A stretch of DNA of 64,000 bases from JANLTX01 sp049840835 (GTDB lineage Bacteria > Armatimonadota > Armatimonadia > Armatimonadales > Armatimonadaceae): assembly GCA_049840835.1 (NCBI GenBank), contig JASGJG010000030.1:1-64000 (forward strand). Reading direction: 5' to 3'. Position 1 is the first letter of the stretch, and every line of letters begins with the position of its first letter. The notes under the pieces were generated by a model. That model was not told where the DNA came from and made no database searches. It worked only from the letters and a program-made list of their open reading frames with translations. Shown one piece after another: positions 34,460 to 44,571 of this stretch. Made by a program: the position numbers and the translations under genes.

Positions 34460-35305
34460 ATGCCTGCCGCACGCGTTCCTACCAAGCAGATACTAAAGCG
34501 GCTTCGTCGTCGGCCCGGCCATGGCTGTCTGGGGTTGGTCGGCCTTATTGTTCTCGCTGGGATACTACGGTGTGACGCCCGGTCACCACTGAAGCTGATG
34601 TCTACTAACTATGCGTTCGATCCCGGCCCACTACCCGCCAACTCTCTGAAAGGGGTCACGGTGGTTATCGACCCTGGCCACGGAGGAGAAGACCCTGGCA
34701 CTATCCAGGGTGGGGTGTACGAAGCGACTCTAACGTATCGGACAGCGGCGACTCTGGCGCGCGTATTACGAGCTGCTGGTGCCAAAACCCATTTCACCGT
34801 TCGCAGCGCTGCGCTTACCGAAAAAGGCTCGCCACATGCCCCGCGGGATGCCTCTCCCGTTACTGCTCCCAATCGTCCGCTAAGAAGCGCCAAAGACAAC
34901 CCGGAGGATATCTATGCTCGTGCGGATCTAGCGGCACGCTACTGGGAGAAAAAGGCTCGCCCACTCTACTTTGTCTCGCTGCACTTCGATTCGCGTGATC
35001 CTGGTATCCGAGGTGGGCATGCCCTCTGGGACTTACCGGAGCGCTCCGGACAACCCTCCCGGCTCGCGAAAATCATTGCCACTCGGCTTGGGCAAGCTGA
35101 GCTTAATCGCTCTTTTCCAGCGTTTCCTCAGATGCAGAAACTGGGAGTTCTCTCACCAGCACGCAACCCGGTGCCAGATCGGGTGCTGGTAGAGTGCGCC
35201 ACACTCTCTGACCCGGATGACCGGAAGCTAGCCCTGGACCCCAAGTGGCGGCAGGCGCTCTGTCATGTATTAGCTCACGCTATCTACGAAACAAAGAAGC
35301 GGTAA
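34460..35305 (+). CDS. N-acetylmuramoyl-L-alanine amidase (Amidase_3)
   Basis: Zinc-dependent murein amidase that removes stem peptides from glycan strands. One N-terminal transmembrane or signal segment (GCLGLVGLIVLAGIL) is followed by the AmiC-like domain: VVIDPGHGGEDPGT with the first zinc His, YARADLAARYWE, the SLHFDS segment with another zinc His, and VLVECATLSDPDD with the catalytic Glu. The 281 residues include no SPOR or AMIN domain. It acts in the periplasm or at the membrane, and follows deoC by 8 bases without an obvious functional link. Confidence 0.88.
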   Translation: MPAARVPTKQILKRLRRRPGHGCLGLVGLIVLAGILRCDARSPLKLMSTNYAFDPGPLPANSLKGVTVVIDPGHGGEDPGTIQGGVYEATLTYRTAATLARVLRAAGAKTHFTVRSAALTEKGSPHAPRDASPVTAPNRPLRSAKDNPEDIYARADLAARYWEKKARPLYFVSLHFDSRDPGIRGGHALWDLPERSGQPSRLAKIIATRLGQAELNRSFPAFPQMQKLGVLSPARNPVPDRVLVECATLSDPDDRKLALDPKWRQALCHVLAHAIYETKKR

Positions 35306-35336
35306 TAACACTGGGCCTACACTTGGGGGCATTCCC

Positions 35337-37389
35337 TCAGTGATGCGCGATCAGGTTGGCGATTAACAGACTCACCACGCTCATGACTTTGATGAGAATG
35401 GCAACGCCGGGGCCAGAGGTATCTTTGAAGGGGTCACCGACGGTATCACCTACAACAGCGGCTTTGTGCGCTTCGCTGCCCTTGGCGTGACCCTCTAATT
35501 GGCCTGCTTCAATGTACTTTTTCGCGTTGTCCCACGCGCCGCCAGCGTTCGCCATGAACAGCGACATGGTGGCGCCTACGCCGAGTGCACCGGCCAGGAG
35601 CCCGGCCAGCGCTTCCGGTCCCAGAACAAAGCCAACCACTACAGGGGCAAGAACGGCTATGACACCGGGGAGAATCATCTCTATCAGAGCGGCTTTAGTA
35701 GCGATATCCACAATGACAGCAGGCTCTGGCTCCGCGTCGCCTTCCAGGAGACCGTTGATCTCGGCGAACTGGCGCTTGATTTCCTGAACGATGGCCTCGG
35801 ATGCCTTGCCAACGGCGAGCATAGTGGAGGCCCCGACCAGGTAGGGTAGGAGCGCGCCTAAGAGGACACCGATGAGCACGTTGGCATCGGTCAGTTCGAT
35901 TTTAAGCGGATGACCCAGAGCATGCGCGCACTCCAGAGAGAACGCGGAGAACAGGGCAACGACGGTGAGGGTAGCAGAGCCGATGGCGAAGCCCTTGCCA
36001 ATGGCGGCAGTAGTATTGCCCACGGAGTCCAACTCATCGGTAATGGAGCGAACGTCTTTACCCAGGTGACTCATCTCGGCGATGCCACCGGCATTGTCAG
36101 AGATGGGGCCGTAGGCGTCTACGGTCATCACAATGGCGGTACCAGCAAGCATGCCCACGGCGGCCATAGCAATACCGTAGAGACCGAGCCATTTGTTGGC
36201 GCCAAAGGCCACAAGGCAGACGATGAACATCGGAATCCCGACGCTCTCCAGGCCGACCGCGAGACCGCGAATTATGTTGGTGGCGTAGCCGGAAATCGAT
36301 GCTTCCGCAATGCGGCGAATGGGGCTGCCTGCGGTGTAGAACTCGGTAACCAGTCCGATAAGCGCGCCGCCCACGGCGCCTGCACCAAGGCAGAGCGTGA
36401 CATTCTGGGTGGCGCCTAGAATCGGGCAGACCACAGCGGAGAGGGCGACCAGAACCAGTGGCGGCAGAATCAGGCAGAGCCGGAGCACCAGCGCGGGCTT
36501 CAAGTGGCGCAGCGCACGAGCCACGAAGATACCTGCCAGGCTCACTCCCAGCCCGAGGCCGGATAGTACCAGAGGCAGCGCGGCGCCCAGGAGCAGGTTC
36601 GACGAGCCAGAAGCCGTGAGTCCCTTTACATCACTGGTAATGGCAATCGCAATGGCAGCAACGATAGCCGCGACCATGGACTCGTAGATGTCCGCGCCCA
36701 TACCGGCGACATCGCCGACATTGTCTCCCACGTTGTCCGCGATAACACCAGGGTTGCGGGGATCGTCTTCCGGAATGCCCTGTACGACTTTACCGGCGAT
36801 ATCCGCTCCGACATCAGCAGCTTTGGTGTAGATGCCACCACCGATTCGGGCGAAGAGGGCAATGGAGCTGGCACCAACAGCAAAGGCATCTAGATAGATG
36901 CCGAGCTGATTGTTACCGCTCATGTGCAGGCCCAGGAACAGCCCGGTCAGACCGATCAGGCCAAGACCAGCGACGGCCAGGCCCATGACCGCACCGCCAT
37001 CTAGAGCGGTCAGCAGGGCGGCAGGGCGGCTGCCTTTTCGCGCAGCTTCTGCGGTGCGAACATTGGCGAGGGTGGCTGCCTGCATGCCGAAGAACCCGGC
37101 CAGGAGGGAAAGGAAGGCGCCGAGAGCGAAGGCCAGACCCGCTCCGAAGCCCAGTTTCAGAGTCAGCAGACCAAACACGACGACGGCATAGATGAAGAGT
37201 ACTTTGTACTCTCGCATCAAAAAAGCCATCGCACCCTCGCGTACATACGCGAGCGATGCGATTCATTTGCTCTGTGCCTTCAGGTCGACGCTTTGTAGCT
37301 ATAAAGAAAAAAAGCGCGACGATGAGGCCGATGGCACCAATCCCTATGGGGGACCAGAGCCAAGCGTTGTCTACTTGCCCTGCCAACAA
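35337..37389 (-). pseudogene. hppA: membrane ion-translocating pyrophosphatase, one frameshift near the N terminus
   Basis: Couples pyrophosphate hydrolysis to proton or Na+ export. The long frame (from 37229) has the pyrophosphate site DVGADIAGKVVQGIPEDD and DNVGDNVGDVAG, and about 15 membrane segments. The first helix (LWSPIGIGAIGLIVALFFF) is in another frame starting at TTG 37389, which follows a strong AAGGAGGT Shine-Dalgarno (plus 37397-37404) by 8 bases. Removing one base near 37237-37247 gives the expected IARYVREGAMAFL junction. The GNTTAAIGKG segment has Ala (codon 36006-36008) where K+-independent enzymes have Lys, so a K+-dependent enzyme is predicted. H+ versus Na+ is not decided. 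Confidence 0.9.
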
Positions 37390-37539
37390 TGAGGCAGACC
37401 TCCTTGAAATTTGAACCGAGTGATTTTTGTGTTCGCCCTGACCCGTTCAGGTGCCAGGGCGACGACGGGGTAGGCAGCATCCTCGATGCCGTTAGGACAA
37501 GTATAAACGAATTTTCAATATGTTTCAAGTGTTAAGCAA

Positions 37540-37569
37540 AATGACCCTGGTATTTCTACCAGGGTCATT
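37540..37569 (-). terminator. intrinsic terminator
   Basis: Perfect 13-bp stem (37540-37552 with 37557-37569) and a TTTC loop. On the minus strand it follows the stop at 37598 and is followed by TTTGCTTAA. The remainder of the gap to hppA (37390-37597) holds only the hppA Shine-Dalgarno; I see nothing else there. Confidence 0.75.
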
Positions 37570-37597
37570 GAGGGGAATTATCTCGCCTGTCAGGATA

Positions 37598-38761
37598 TTA
37601 CTGACGGCGTGCCTCGCGGTCACGGCTGCTACCGCCACCGCTGCGCCCGCTAGACGAGCCACGCGACTCAGGAGCGCGGGAGCTGCCGCTTGGTTTACGG
37701 TCCGACTGGCCGATACCGGTTGGTCGTCGGTCTGAGCTTCGGTCGTTGCTGCTGCTACCTCGGTCGAAGCCGCCAGGGCGCGAGAATCGATCATCTCGGC
37801 TGGAGCCGGAGCTACCGAAGCGACTATCGCTATCTCGCGAGAACCCACCGGAGCGGGAGAAGCGGGAATCATCGCCAGTACGGCCACTCTCACGGTCTCG
37901 TGATGAGCTACCGAAACGGCTGCGGTCGAACCGGTCATCGTTGCGATTGTTGTTATCGAACCGACCTCGGTCGAATCGGTCGTTGTTACCGTTGCCGGGG
38001 CGAACGATGCGATCCTTCTGCGGCTCGTTGCGCGAGTAGGATGGGTACCGATCTCGGCGATCCCAGTCTCGGCCACGATCCCGGTAGACGATGCGGCTGG
38101 GCCGATCGATAAACACAATGCGGCGGGCCGGGGTCACGCGCCAGTAGTCGCAGTAGTCACCCCAGCGGGTGTATGAGAAACTACCGATGCGAATGCTCCA
38201 GCTGCTCATTGGTGCGTAGCGGTAACCCACATGCCAGGGATTGTAGTCCCAGTAGCCGCCCCAGTAGGTCATGCCCGGATACCAACCCATGCTCACGTAG
38301 TCGTTCCAGCTTGGCGCCAGACCGATGTAGATGGGGCGGGTGTAGTTGAACTGCTGTGGAAACGGATACCAGCGGGCTCCCGAGGCCGCCAGGTTCTCCA
38401 GATAGCCATCTGCAGGTAGATAGAGCGTAGGCACACCGCCGTCGTTCACGAAGAACGTTCGGCCCGATGTCTGCCCGAAGCGCATCACATACAGGTTGTT
38501 GCCTTCAAACGGGACCGAGATCGTCTGACCACGTCGGTCAAAAAGCAGATATCCATCCTGGTCGAAAGCGGCGCGTGAAATCTCCACTCGCTCCCCATAG
38601 GAAATATCGCGCCAATCGAACCCATCGCTGTAGGACGAGCCAGAGTTGCGCACTGGGGGAGCCAGAGGCGTAGTATCATCATCATAGATCTGCGCTCGTG
38701 CCGTCGTAGGCGCAAGTAGCACACCACCCACCATTGCAAGCAGAGCCAGTTTTGTCGTCAT
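37598..38761 (-). CDS. secreted protein with Arg/Ser/Asp/Gly-rich low-complexity tail
   Basis: Exported protein of 387 residues. A signal peptide (ALLAMVGGVLLAPTTARAQ) leads to a globular domain of about 190 residues rich in Tyr and Trp (WRDISYGERVEISRA, FFVNDGGVPTLYLPADGYLENL, SWNDYVSMGWYPGMTYWGGYWDYN). From about residue 225 the rest is a disordered tail built of short RDD, SRF, RFD and SSR units with many charges and glycines. The domain is not recognised. An exported tail like this could bind polyanions or promote condensation, but that is speculation. AGAGG precedes the ATG. It is the last gene of the minus-strand run starting at 47279. Confidence 0.75.
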   Translation of the reverse strand: MTTKLALLAMVGGVLLAPTTARAQIYDDDTTPLAPPVRNSGSSYSDGFDWRDISYGERVEISRAAFDQDGYLLFDRRGQTISVPFEGNNLYVMRFGQTSGRTFFVNDGGVPTLYLPADGYLENLAASGARWYPFPQQFNYTRPIYIGLAPSWNDYVSMGWYPGMTYWGGYWDYNPWHVGYRYAPMSSWSIRIGSFSYTRWGDYCDYWRVTPARRIVFIDRPSRIVYRDRGRDWDRRDRYPSYSRNEPQKDRIVRPGNGNNDRFDRGRFDNNNRNDDRFDRSRFGSSSRDRESGRTGDDSRFSRSGGFSRDSDSRFGSSGSSRDDRFSRPGGFDRGSSSNDRSSDRRPTGIGQSDRKPSGSSRAPESRGSSSGRSGGGSSRDREARRQ

Positions 38762-38819
38762 TTCATTAACCTCTATAACTTATATGACGACAGAACTCGG
38801 CCTGGTTGTGACAAAAATT

Positions 38820-40053
38820 TTACTGGCGCCCACTATTTCCGTGGTCGTCACCACCGCCACGGTCATCGCCACCGTTGTGGCTGCCGTCTTCCCAGCCGCC
38901 ATCGTTGCTATCGTCTTCAATCTTCACGATGCGGGCGAGGATCTGGCTGGAGGTGTTCAGGCTTCCCTTTACCTCTACCGTGGCACTCGGAGTCGCCGCC
39001 AGATAGGTGAAGAACGCTGCTGCGGTCAGCGGTCTACCCCGATCCGAGCGGAAGATAGTCTTGCCATCCGTAATCGTGGGGAAGCGTGACTGAGTGGGGG
39101 TGGTGCCGGAGACTTCGGACGCGACGACCACAAAAGTCTTACTATCCACGTTCGGCTCCGCTACAGTACCGCGTACCTCAACCCGGTAGTCCGAGTCCGG
39201 AGTCGGTATCGTTCTTGATAACTACCTTGGTGGCCACGAATCGGTTCGTGTCGGTATTGAAGCGCCCCTCTACTTCGACTACCTGGTTGACCGCCAGGGC
39301 TGCGGTATCCGTGGTTCCCCGGAAGAAGATAGCGGTATCCGCCGTGGTGGCCACCACGAGAGTTCGATTATCTCGGCGGCGTAGTCGTGAAGGTCTGCGT
39401 GGGCGCGGTACCGTCCAGGGTTGAAATGACTCCCTGAAGCTCACAGCGCTCGTGCCGCTCCGGATTGTTCAAGCCGTCTGGCAGTCCTTCTCGTAGCGCG
39501 GGAATGACCTTGCCACCCTCTACCTTGAAGTTCGCCAGATCGAAGTCAACGATTAAATTTGTATCGCTGCCAGCGCCCAGGGTCTTAGGAGTAGCGAAGG
39601 TCAATGCCAATGGCACGTTGCCGTTGGCATCTCTCGCTATTGCATCGGTAATCGGCAAGGTCTGCCCTGGTAATGCTGCCTACCGGAAATAGGGTCATGG
39701 TCGGCGCGACCGTAACACGGATACCCGTATAGGTGCCTGCCGGGATATCCCCGCTTGCCAGGAACGAGTACCGGGCGCCTGCCAGGTCACGCAGGCGGCG
39801 CAGATCAAGTATCTGGCCATCGGGATCGTCGAACAGGACGACGACGCTGCCATCGGCGCTGATAAGCTCGGCTTTGAGCACCGTGGCCCATACCGAGGAG
39901 TAATCATCGCGCAGGCTGTCGGTCAGCATCACGGTTGCCCGACCGGTGCTACCCGAACCAGTTGAGGAGCTGCCCCCACCACAGCCAGCTAGCCACAGTG
40001 CCGCGGGAAGCACGCCCGCCAGACCGAGCAGAGAAAAAGAGTCGCTTATTCAT
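38820..40053 (-). pseudogene. DUF4382/DUF5666 lipoprotein, four frameshifts
   Basis: Exported lipoprotein of about 410 residues when rejoined. The start ATG at 40053 follows GGAGG; a run of five T (plus 40034-40038) then breaks the signal peptide, which rejoins as LLGLAGVLPAALWLAGC with a clear lipobox. The first domain is DUF4382-like (VMLTDSLRDDYSSVWATVLKAEL, GDIPAGTYTGIRVTV). After shifts near 39668, 39375 and 39195 come two DUF5666-type units (VEVEGRFNTDTNRFVATKVV and VEVKGSLNTSSQILARIVKI), and a Gly/Asp/His-rich C terminus. The role is unknown. So many breaks in one gene, all single-base, suggest poor sequence here. Confidence 0.7.
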
Positions 40054-40078
40054 GTTTTTTCCTCCATTGTCTTTCTCG

Positions 40079-40107
40079 CCCTGCCAGGGTATGCTTTCGG
40101 CAGGGCA
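40079..40107 (-). terminator. hairpin after the subtilase lipoprotein gene
   Basis: GCCCTGCC at 40079-40086 pairs with GGCAGGGC at 40100-40107 around a 13-base loop, between the subtilase stop (40208) and the DUF4382 gene start (40053). It may attenuate read-through. The rest of the gap contains no gene. Confidence 0.45.
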
Positions 40108-40207
40108 CTCGCCCCGCGGCGTGGGCGACTCTCGCTACAGAATCCCGCCCCGCCGCATCTAACATCAGTTCTGCTGTTTCACAGCCTCACCGATATCTAA
40201 GATTCCC

Positions 40208-41418
40208 TCACCTAACTGCCCAGATAGGGTTGGGTTTTGCGGATTCACCGAGTGCGCCGTTCTCTAGCTGGTCAATCACTTTGTCCAAGCGCAGACCGGG
40301 ATTAGCGGCTCGCACCAGAGCAGCAGCGCCAGCGACAAAGGGAACCGCGAAGCTGGTGCCCGACCAGGAAGCATAGCCTTTGGCTCCAAAAGTGGACCGA
40401 ATACCCGTGCCCGGCGCTACCAGATCCACCGGCGACCCATAGTTGGCGAACGATGCCCGCGTGTTATCCGCATTGATGGCAGTTGTGCAGACTACGCTGC
40501 TCTCCCTGGCGGGAAAGTCCACCCGATTCGACCCATCGTTACCCGCCGCGGCAACCACAATAACGCCACGATTGCGAGCGGCATCTATGGCCTGCTTCAA
40601 GAACCGGGAAGACTGGTCTGTGCCCAGGCTGAGGTTGATTACAGTGGCGCCATGATCTATTGCCCACTGCATCCCCTGAAGAAACAACTAGAGCGCTGCC
40701 GAACGCCATCACCATTCAGCACACGCACCGGAAGAATCCTAGCCTCTGGGGCGATCTGAGCGATGACCCCACTGACCATGGTGCCATGGCCGACCACATT
40801 GTTCAGCGTGCCGTCGGAAGCATCATCGGGAGTTGCGCCGGGATTCAGAGCGTTGTAGCCCGGCAGGAGCTTGCCACTCAGGTCCGGGTGCTGTGCTGCC
40901 ACACCGGTATCCAGCACCGCAACCGTAACTCCCGCCCCACGAGTGATTGTCTGTGCTGCCGCCAGATCTACCTGATTCCAGGCAGCCTGATTCTCAAAGT
41001 TGACATCACGCTGGCCCAGGGCATTGAGATTCACATCGAACGCCTGGTGAATGGGGGAGCCATGCACTTCCGGAGAGCTTAGCGCCAGATTCTCCTCAGC
41101 ATCGCTGATTCGACTGTCTTGAGAGAGGCGATTCGTGACCTCATCCTCATTCTGATCATCGCGCAGCCGCACTCGCCAGAGGCCATTGCCACCATCTTCC
41201 AGGGTAACTCCCTGCTCTCGCTCTATCGCCAAACGGTCGGCACCCGGATTGAGGTAGAGCAGCACAGAGCGAGGACCCGGCGCCGGAGGCACAGTTGCCA
41301 TGGGGGTAGGTGTCGGAGTCGCAGCCGGGTTACCACCTCCACCCCCGCAACCGCCTATAAGACCAGCTAGTACGCCTGCGCTAGCCAGGGTAATAGCCCA
41401 GAAAACGCGGTGCTTCAT
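40208..41418 (-). pseudogene. lipoprotein subtilisin-like peptidase (S8), one frameshift
   Basis: Surface or periplasmic S8 protease of about 400 residues. From ATG 41418: signal peptide ending in the lipobox LIGGC, a Gly/Pro/Thr linker, a propeptide-like region, then catalytic Asp in VAVLDTGVA and His in VVGHGTMVSG. One base shift near 40685-40700 moves to the frame holding MQWAIDHGATVINLSLG, Asn in AAAGNDGS and the nucleophile Ser in SGTSFAVPFVAG. Its ATG overlaps the stop of the CHAT-protease gene by 4 bases (ATGA), so the two proteases are translationally coupled. Confidence 0.85.
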
Positions 41419-44030
41419 CGAAGACCTGCCAGGGTGAAGGCGGCCCAATGATAGGGGTGCGGGCGACGAGAGCGCAGGGTGCGCTGTGCCTTTCTCAGGG
41501 CGGCTGCCACGGTCATCGTGGGCAGAAGTGCATAAAAGTGTGTCATCAATTCGCTGGTTGCCTCATCATCGGCGGGCCACAGGCTGGCTGCCACGCGCCG
41601 CGCCCCCGCCGCCAAGAAGCCGCGGGTCAGCCCGAATAGCTCATCGCCAGGCTCCACAGTTGCTTGCGCCGTCTGGCAGGCAGACAGTGTTGCCAACTCC
41701 AAGTCAAGCGGCAGGTTGTACAGATCCGCGCCAGTAGCCAGCCATCTGCCATTTTCAGCCCGGAGAACAGCGGGTTGTCATCTCGGAATCGGGCGTGGGT
41801 AGCGATATGAAGCAGCCGGAGCGATGGAGCTGTTTTTTGTAGGGTTTCCAGGCTCGCCTTGTTCCCCGTTTCCACTCGGGCTCCTGGAAAAACGGGAGCT
41901 ATGGCCTCTATCTCATTCGCTACCCGAGCAATATTTGGTTCCGGTATACCCAGAAGCAGTACCCCTTGAGTCTTCGGGACTGAGCGATGAGTGAGGGCAA
42001 GCCAGAGAGCCGCACTTGGCGCAGTGACGATTTCCCAGCGCTCTAGAGCCGGGCAGTTACCATCTAAAAACGCGTGAAGCGGCAGGCTATGCACGGGGCC
42101 ATGTGGCACGATTACCAATTTCTGGTGATTGAGGTCCGGCAAAAGCGGGCGCAGCAGAGCATCAAACAGCTCGCGCAAGACACTGTCTACGCCACCCTGG
42201 AGAGCATTCGGAAGAAGGCGGGTGAGTGGTGTTTCTCGCTCCGGCTTCTGCAGGTGATAGCGCAGACGCCGGGCGCTATGGCGCAGGGCATCCAGCGACA
42301 CCAGGTTCTTGTGAACGGCTACTCGCTTTTTGCTGACCACAAAAGCGCCAAGCTGATTTCCGGTAGCAAAGTAGATCAGCAGGCTTTCATTTTTGGTCAA
42401 AGCTTTCTGAAGGGCTGTCAGACGTACCCCTTCTCGCCCAGCCAGTCGGGATTCCCCACTACGCTGCAGCTCATCTGCGCGCAGGGCGGATTCCCAGGCC
42501 TGCTCCAGCTCCGCTAGCGGTGTTTCCGAGGCGCGGAAACGCCGTGGATCATCCGGGTCGGTACTTTCCAGAGCATGTGCCTCTCTATAAGCCCGAGCCA
42601 GCCGCGCTCGTGCCTCGGAGGCTTCGGCGGTCAGTGGCTCCTGCTGCACCAGGCGCTCCAGCAGCAAGCGGGATTTCGCCCGCTCTACGACAGAGAGTGC
42701 CTCGGCGATGTCCGGATTTCGACCACGCTCCAATAGGGCTCCAATCAGATCTTCATAGACAGAAAGCTTGTCAGAGAGATAGGCCACATGCAGGGCCTCA
42801 GGCGCAATCTGTGTACGGGCAGCTTCCAGAGCCGCTACGGCGCGGCGGAAACAGGGGATTGCCTGTGGGAGCTGGCCTTCGCTCTGATACAGGCGACCCA
42901 GCGCCTGCTCGGCTCGGCACTCCAGCCAGCCTCTATGAGTCTGGCGAGCGATACGGCGAATCGCCCCCAGAGTGCGAGGAGTATGATTTCCTTGCAGGAA
43001 TCGCGCTTCCGCCGTCCAGCCAGGCAACCTGTAGCGAGTAAAAGTCTGTGCTACAGACTTCAGCTCTCCGGTAGAGCCGCCAGGAAGCGACGCACGGGTG
43101 AGGCGCACCAATGCCAGGCGGACCCCATTGCGTCGGCGAGCGAAGATAGCTTCGGCACGAGTCAGGGCTGTCTGGGCCTCCTCGGTTCGATTCAAGGCAC
43201 CCAGAGCGGCTGCCTGGAGGATATAGGCTCTTCCCTCATCATCGGGCAGGGGGAGGTGAGTAAATGTCTCCAGAGCCTCCTGGGTGAAGCGCAGGGCTTC
43301 CGCCCAGAGGTTCAGTGCCAGAGAGGCTTCCGCCTGATCTAAAGCGGCGCGGGCTGCCTGATGCACATTGGCGTTTTCTAAGAAAAACCTTGCGGGCACG
43401 AGCGAGTGCTGCCAGTGCCGCCGTGTGCCTGCCGGAGATATGGTGAAGATAGCCGATATTGGTCTCGACTTCTGCTGCCTCGACCTCCATACCACGACCG
43501 GTATAGACATCGCGGGCCTGCTCGTGCAGGGGGAGTCCCTCTTCTACGCGGCCCAGGCACGCCAGGGCGTTCGCTCGGTTAGTCGCAGCCACAGCCAGCG
43601 CCAGCATATCCTTTTGAGACTCGAAGGTTGCTGCGGCAGCTTCATAGCGGGCCAGCGCTTCGTCGTAGCGGTCTAAGCGCCAGTAGAGGCTCCCCACATT
43701 GCAGCGGGCACGGGCGGCATCCCCATCCGCTCCGAGAGCTTCTAGCCGGGAAATGGCCTCCTCGCCCAGGCTCAGGGCTTCGTCGTAGCGCCCCAGCATT
43801 CCCAGGGAGTCGATTTTCCCAATACGAGTGCGCGCAGACTGGAGCGGATCCGTAGCCAAACTTTCCGCTTCATCGAAAGCAGCCAGGGCTTCGTCGTGGC
43901 GCCCTAGCAAGCGAAGAGCGCGTGCCTTGAGTAGGGCAAGGTCGGTGGTAGGCGGGAACTGGGTTAGCTCCGTAAGTGCGGCTTCGGGAGAGAGAGCAAG
44001 GGCAGCTCGCACGGTCTCAACGGGAGTCAC
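41415..44030 (-). pseudogene. TPR-CHAT caspase-like protease, two frameshifts
   Basis: Large protein of about 870 residues when rejoined. The N-terminal two thirds are tetratricopeptide-type helices (GRHDEALAAFDEAESL, GRYDEALSLGEEAI, DRYDEALARYEAA). The C-terminal 350 residues are a CHAT domain, a caspase/separase-like Cys protease. The His is in LLHIATHARF (codon 41795-41797) and the Cys in LATLSACQTA (codon 41676-41678), followed by GDELFGLTRGFLAAGAR. Shifts lie at an A-run (43383-43387) and at 41728-41735. The start is GTG 44030, overlapping the upstream companion stop by 4 bases. Repeats probably sense a partner that triggers proteolysis (inference from TPR-CHAT systems). Confidence 0.88.
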
Positions 44031-44506
44031 GCGCCGACCTCGACCGCCTCTAGAACTACAGCGTCCTCGCCCAGGTAGAGCTGTACCGACCAGAGCCCGG
44101 CAGGCACGCTTCCCACATGCCACTCTGTTCCTTCGGCACTGGCGCAGAGCGTGGTGCCATCCGAAGCAAGTAGTATAGCCGTGTCTGGAGTGAGTGCGGA
44201 GCCAATGGCTTTATCGTAGACCTGGCCGATTAAGTAGCTGCTCTGACCGTTTCGCTCTTCCCAGAGGTCTATCAGATGTGTGTCTGTCTCAAAGAGCCGC
44301 TGAAACGACGATGTAACCCCACTGTCACGGGCAAGAGAGAGCCCCTGTCGTCCATCGAAAAGTAGGCGAGCCAGAAGGCCAGGTCGCTCGGACTGGCGCT
44401 CCGAAAATAGGCCCCTGGCGGCAGCAAGCGCTGCCGCCGGGACCTGCGACTGCGGTGTGGCCAGGGCACGGGGTAAATCCTTCTCCAGAGAGTCGTCGCG
44501 TCGCAT
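44027..44506 (-). CDS. small companion protein upstream of the CHAT protease
   Basis: Not recognised by name. The 159-residue product from ATG 44506 has an N-terminal helical half and a C-terminal beta-rich half (SFQRLFETDTHLIDLWEERN, YLIGQVYDKAIGSAL, WSVQLYLGEDAVVLEAVEV). The pattern resembles the small proteins often encoded just before CHAT proteases in other phyla, possibly a sensor or substrate. An in-frame ATG at 44545 would add thirteen residues. Its TGA overlaps the GTG start of the CHAT gene, and the large membrane-protein gene ends 65 bases upstream. Confidence 0.65.
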   Translation of the reverse strand: MRRDDSLEKDLPRALATPQSQVPAAALAAARGLFSERQSERPGLLARLLFDGRQGLSLARDSGVTSSFQRLFETDTHLIDLWEERNGQSSYLIGQVYDKAIGSALTPDTAILLASDGTTLCASAEGTEWHVGSVPAGLWSVQLYLGEDAVVLEAVEVGA

Positions 44507-44571
44507 GATGCCTATTAGAATGCCGCATCCGCGGGAAAAATACATAGGGGCGGAAATATATTTCCAGTGCC

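Noticed and set aside
37525..38118. A 197-residue Ala/Thr-rich minus-strand ORF and long plus-strand ORFs over the Arg/Ser-rich gene
   Set aside because: Low-complexity shadows of the 37598-38761 gene; the real frame has a signal peptide and a ribosome-binding site.
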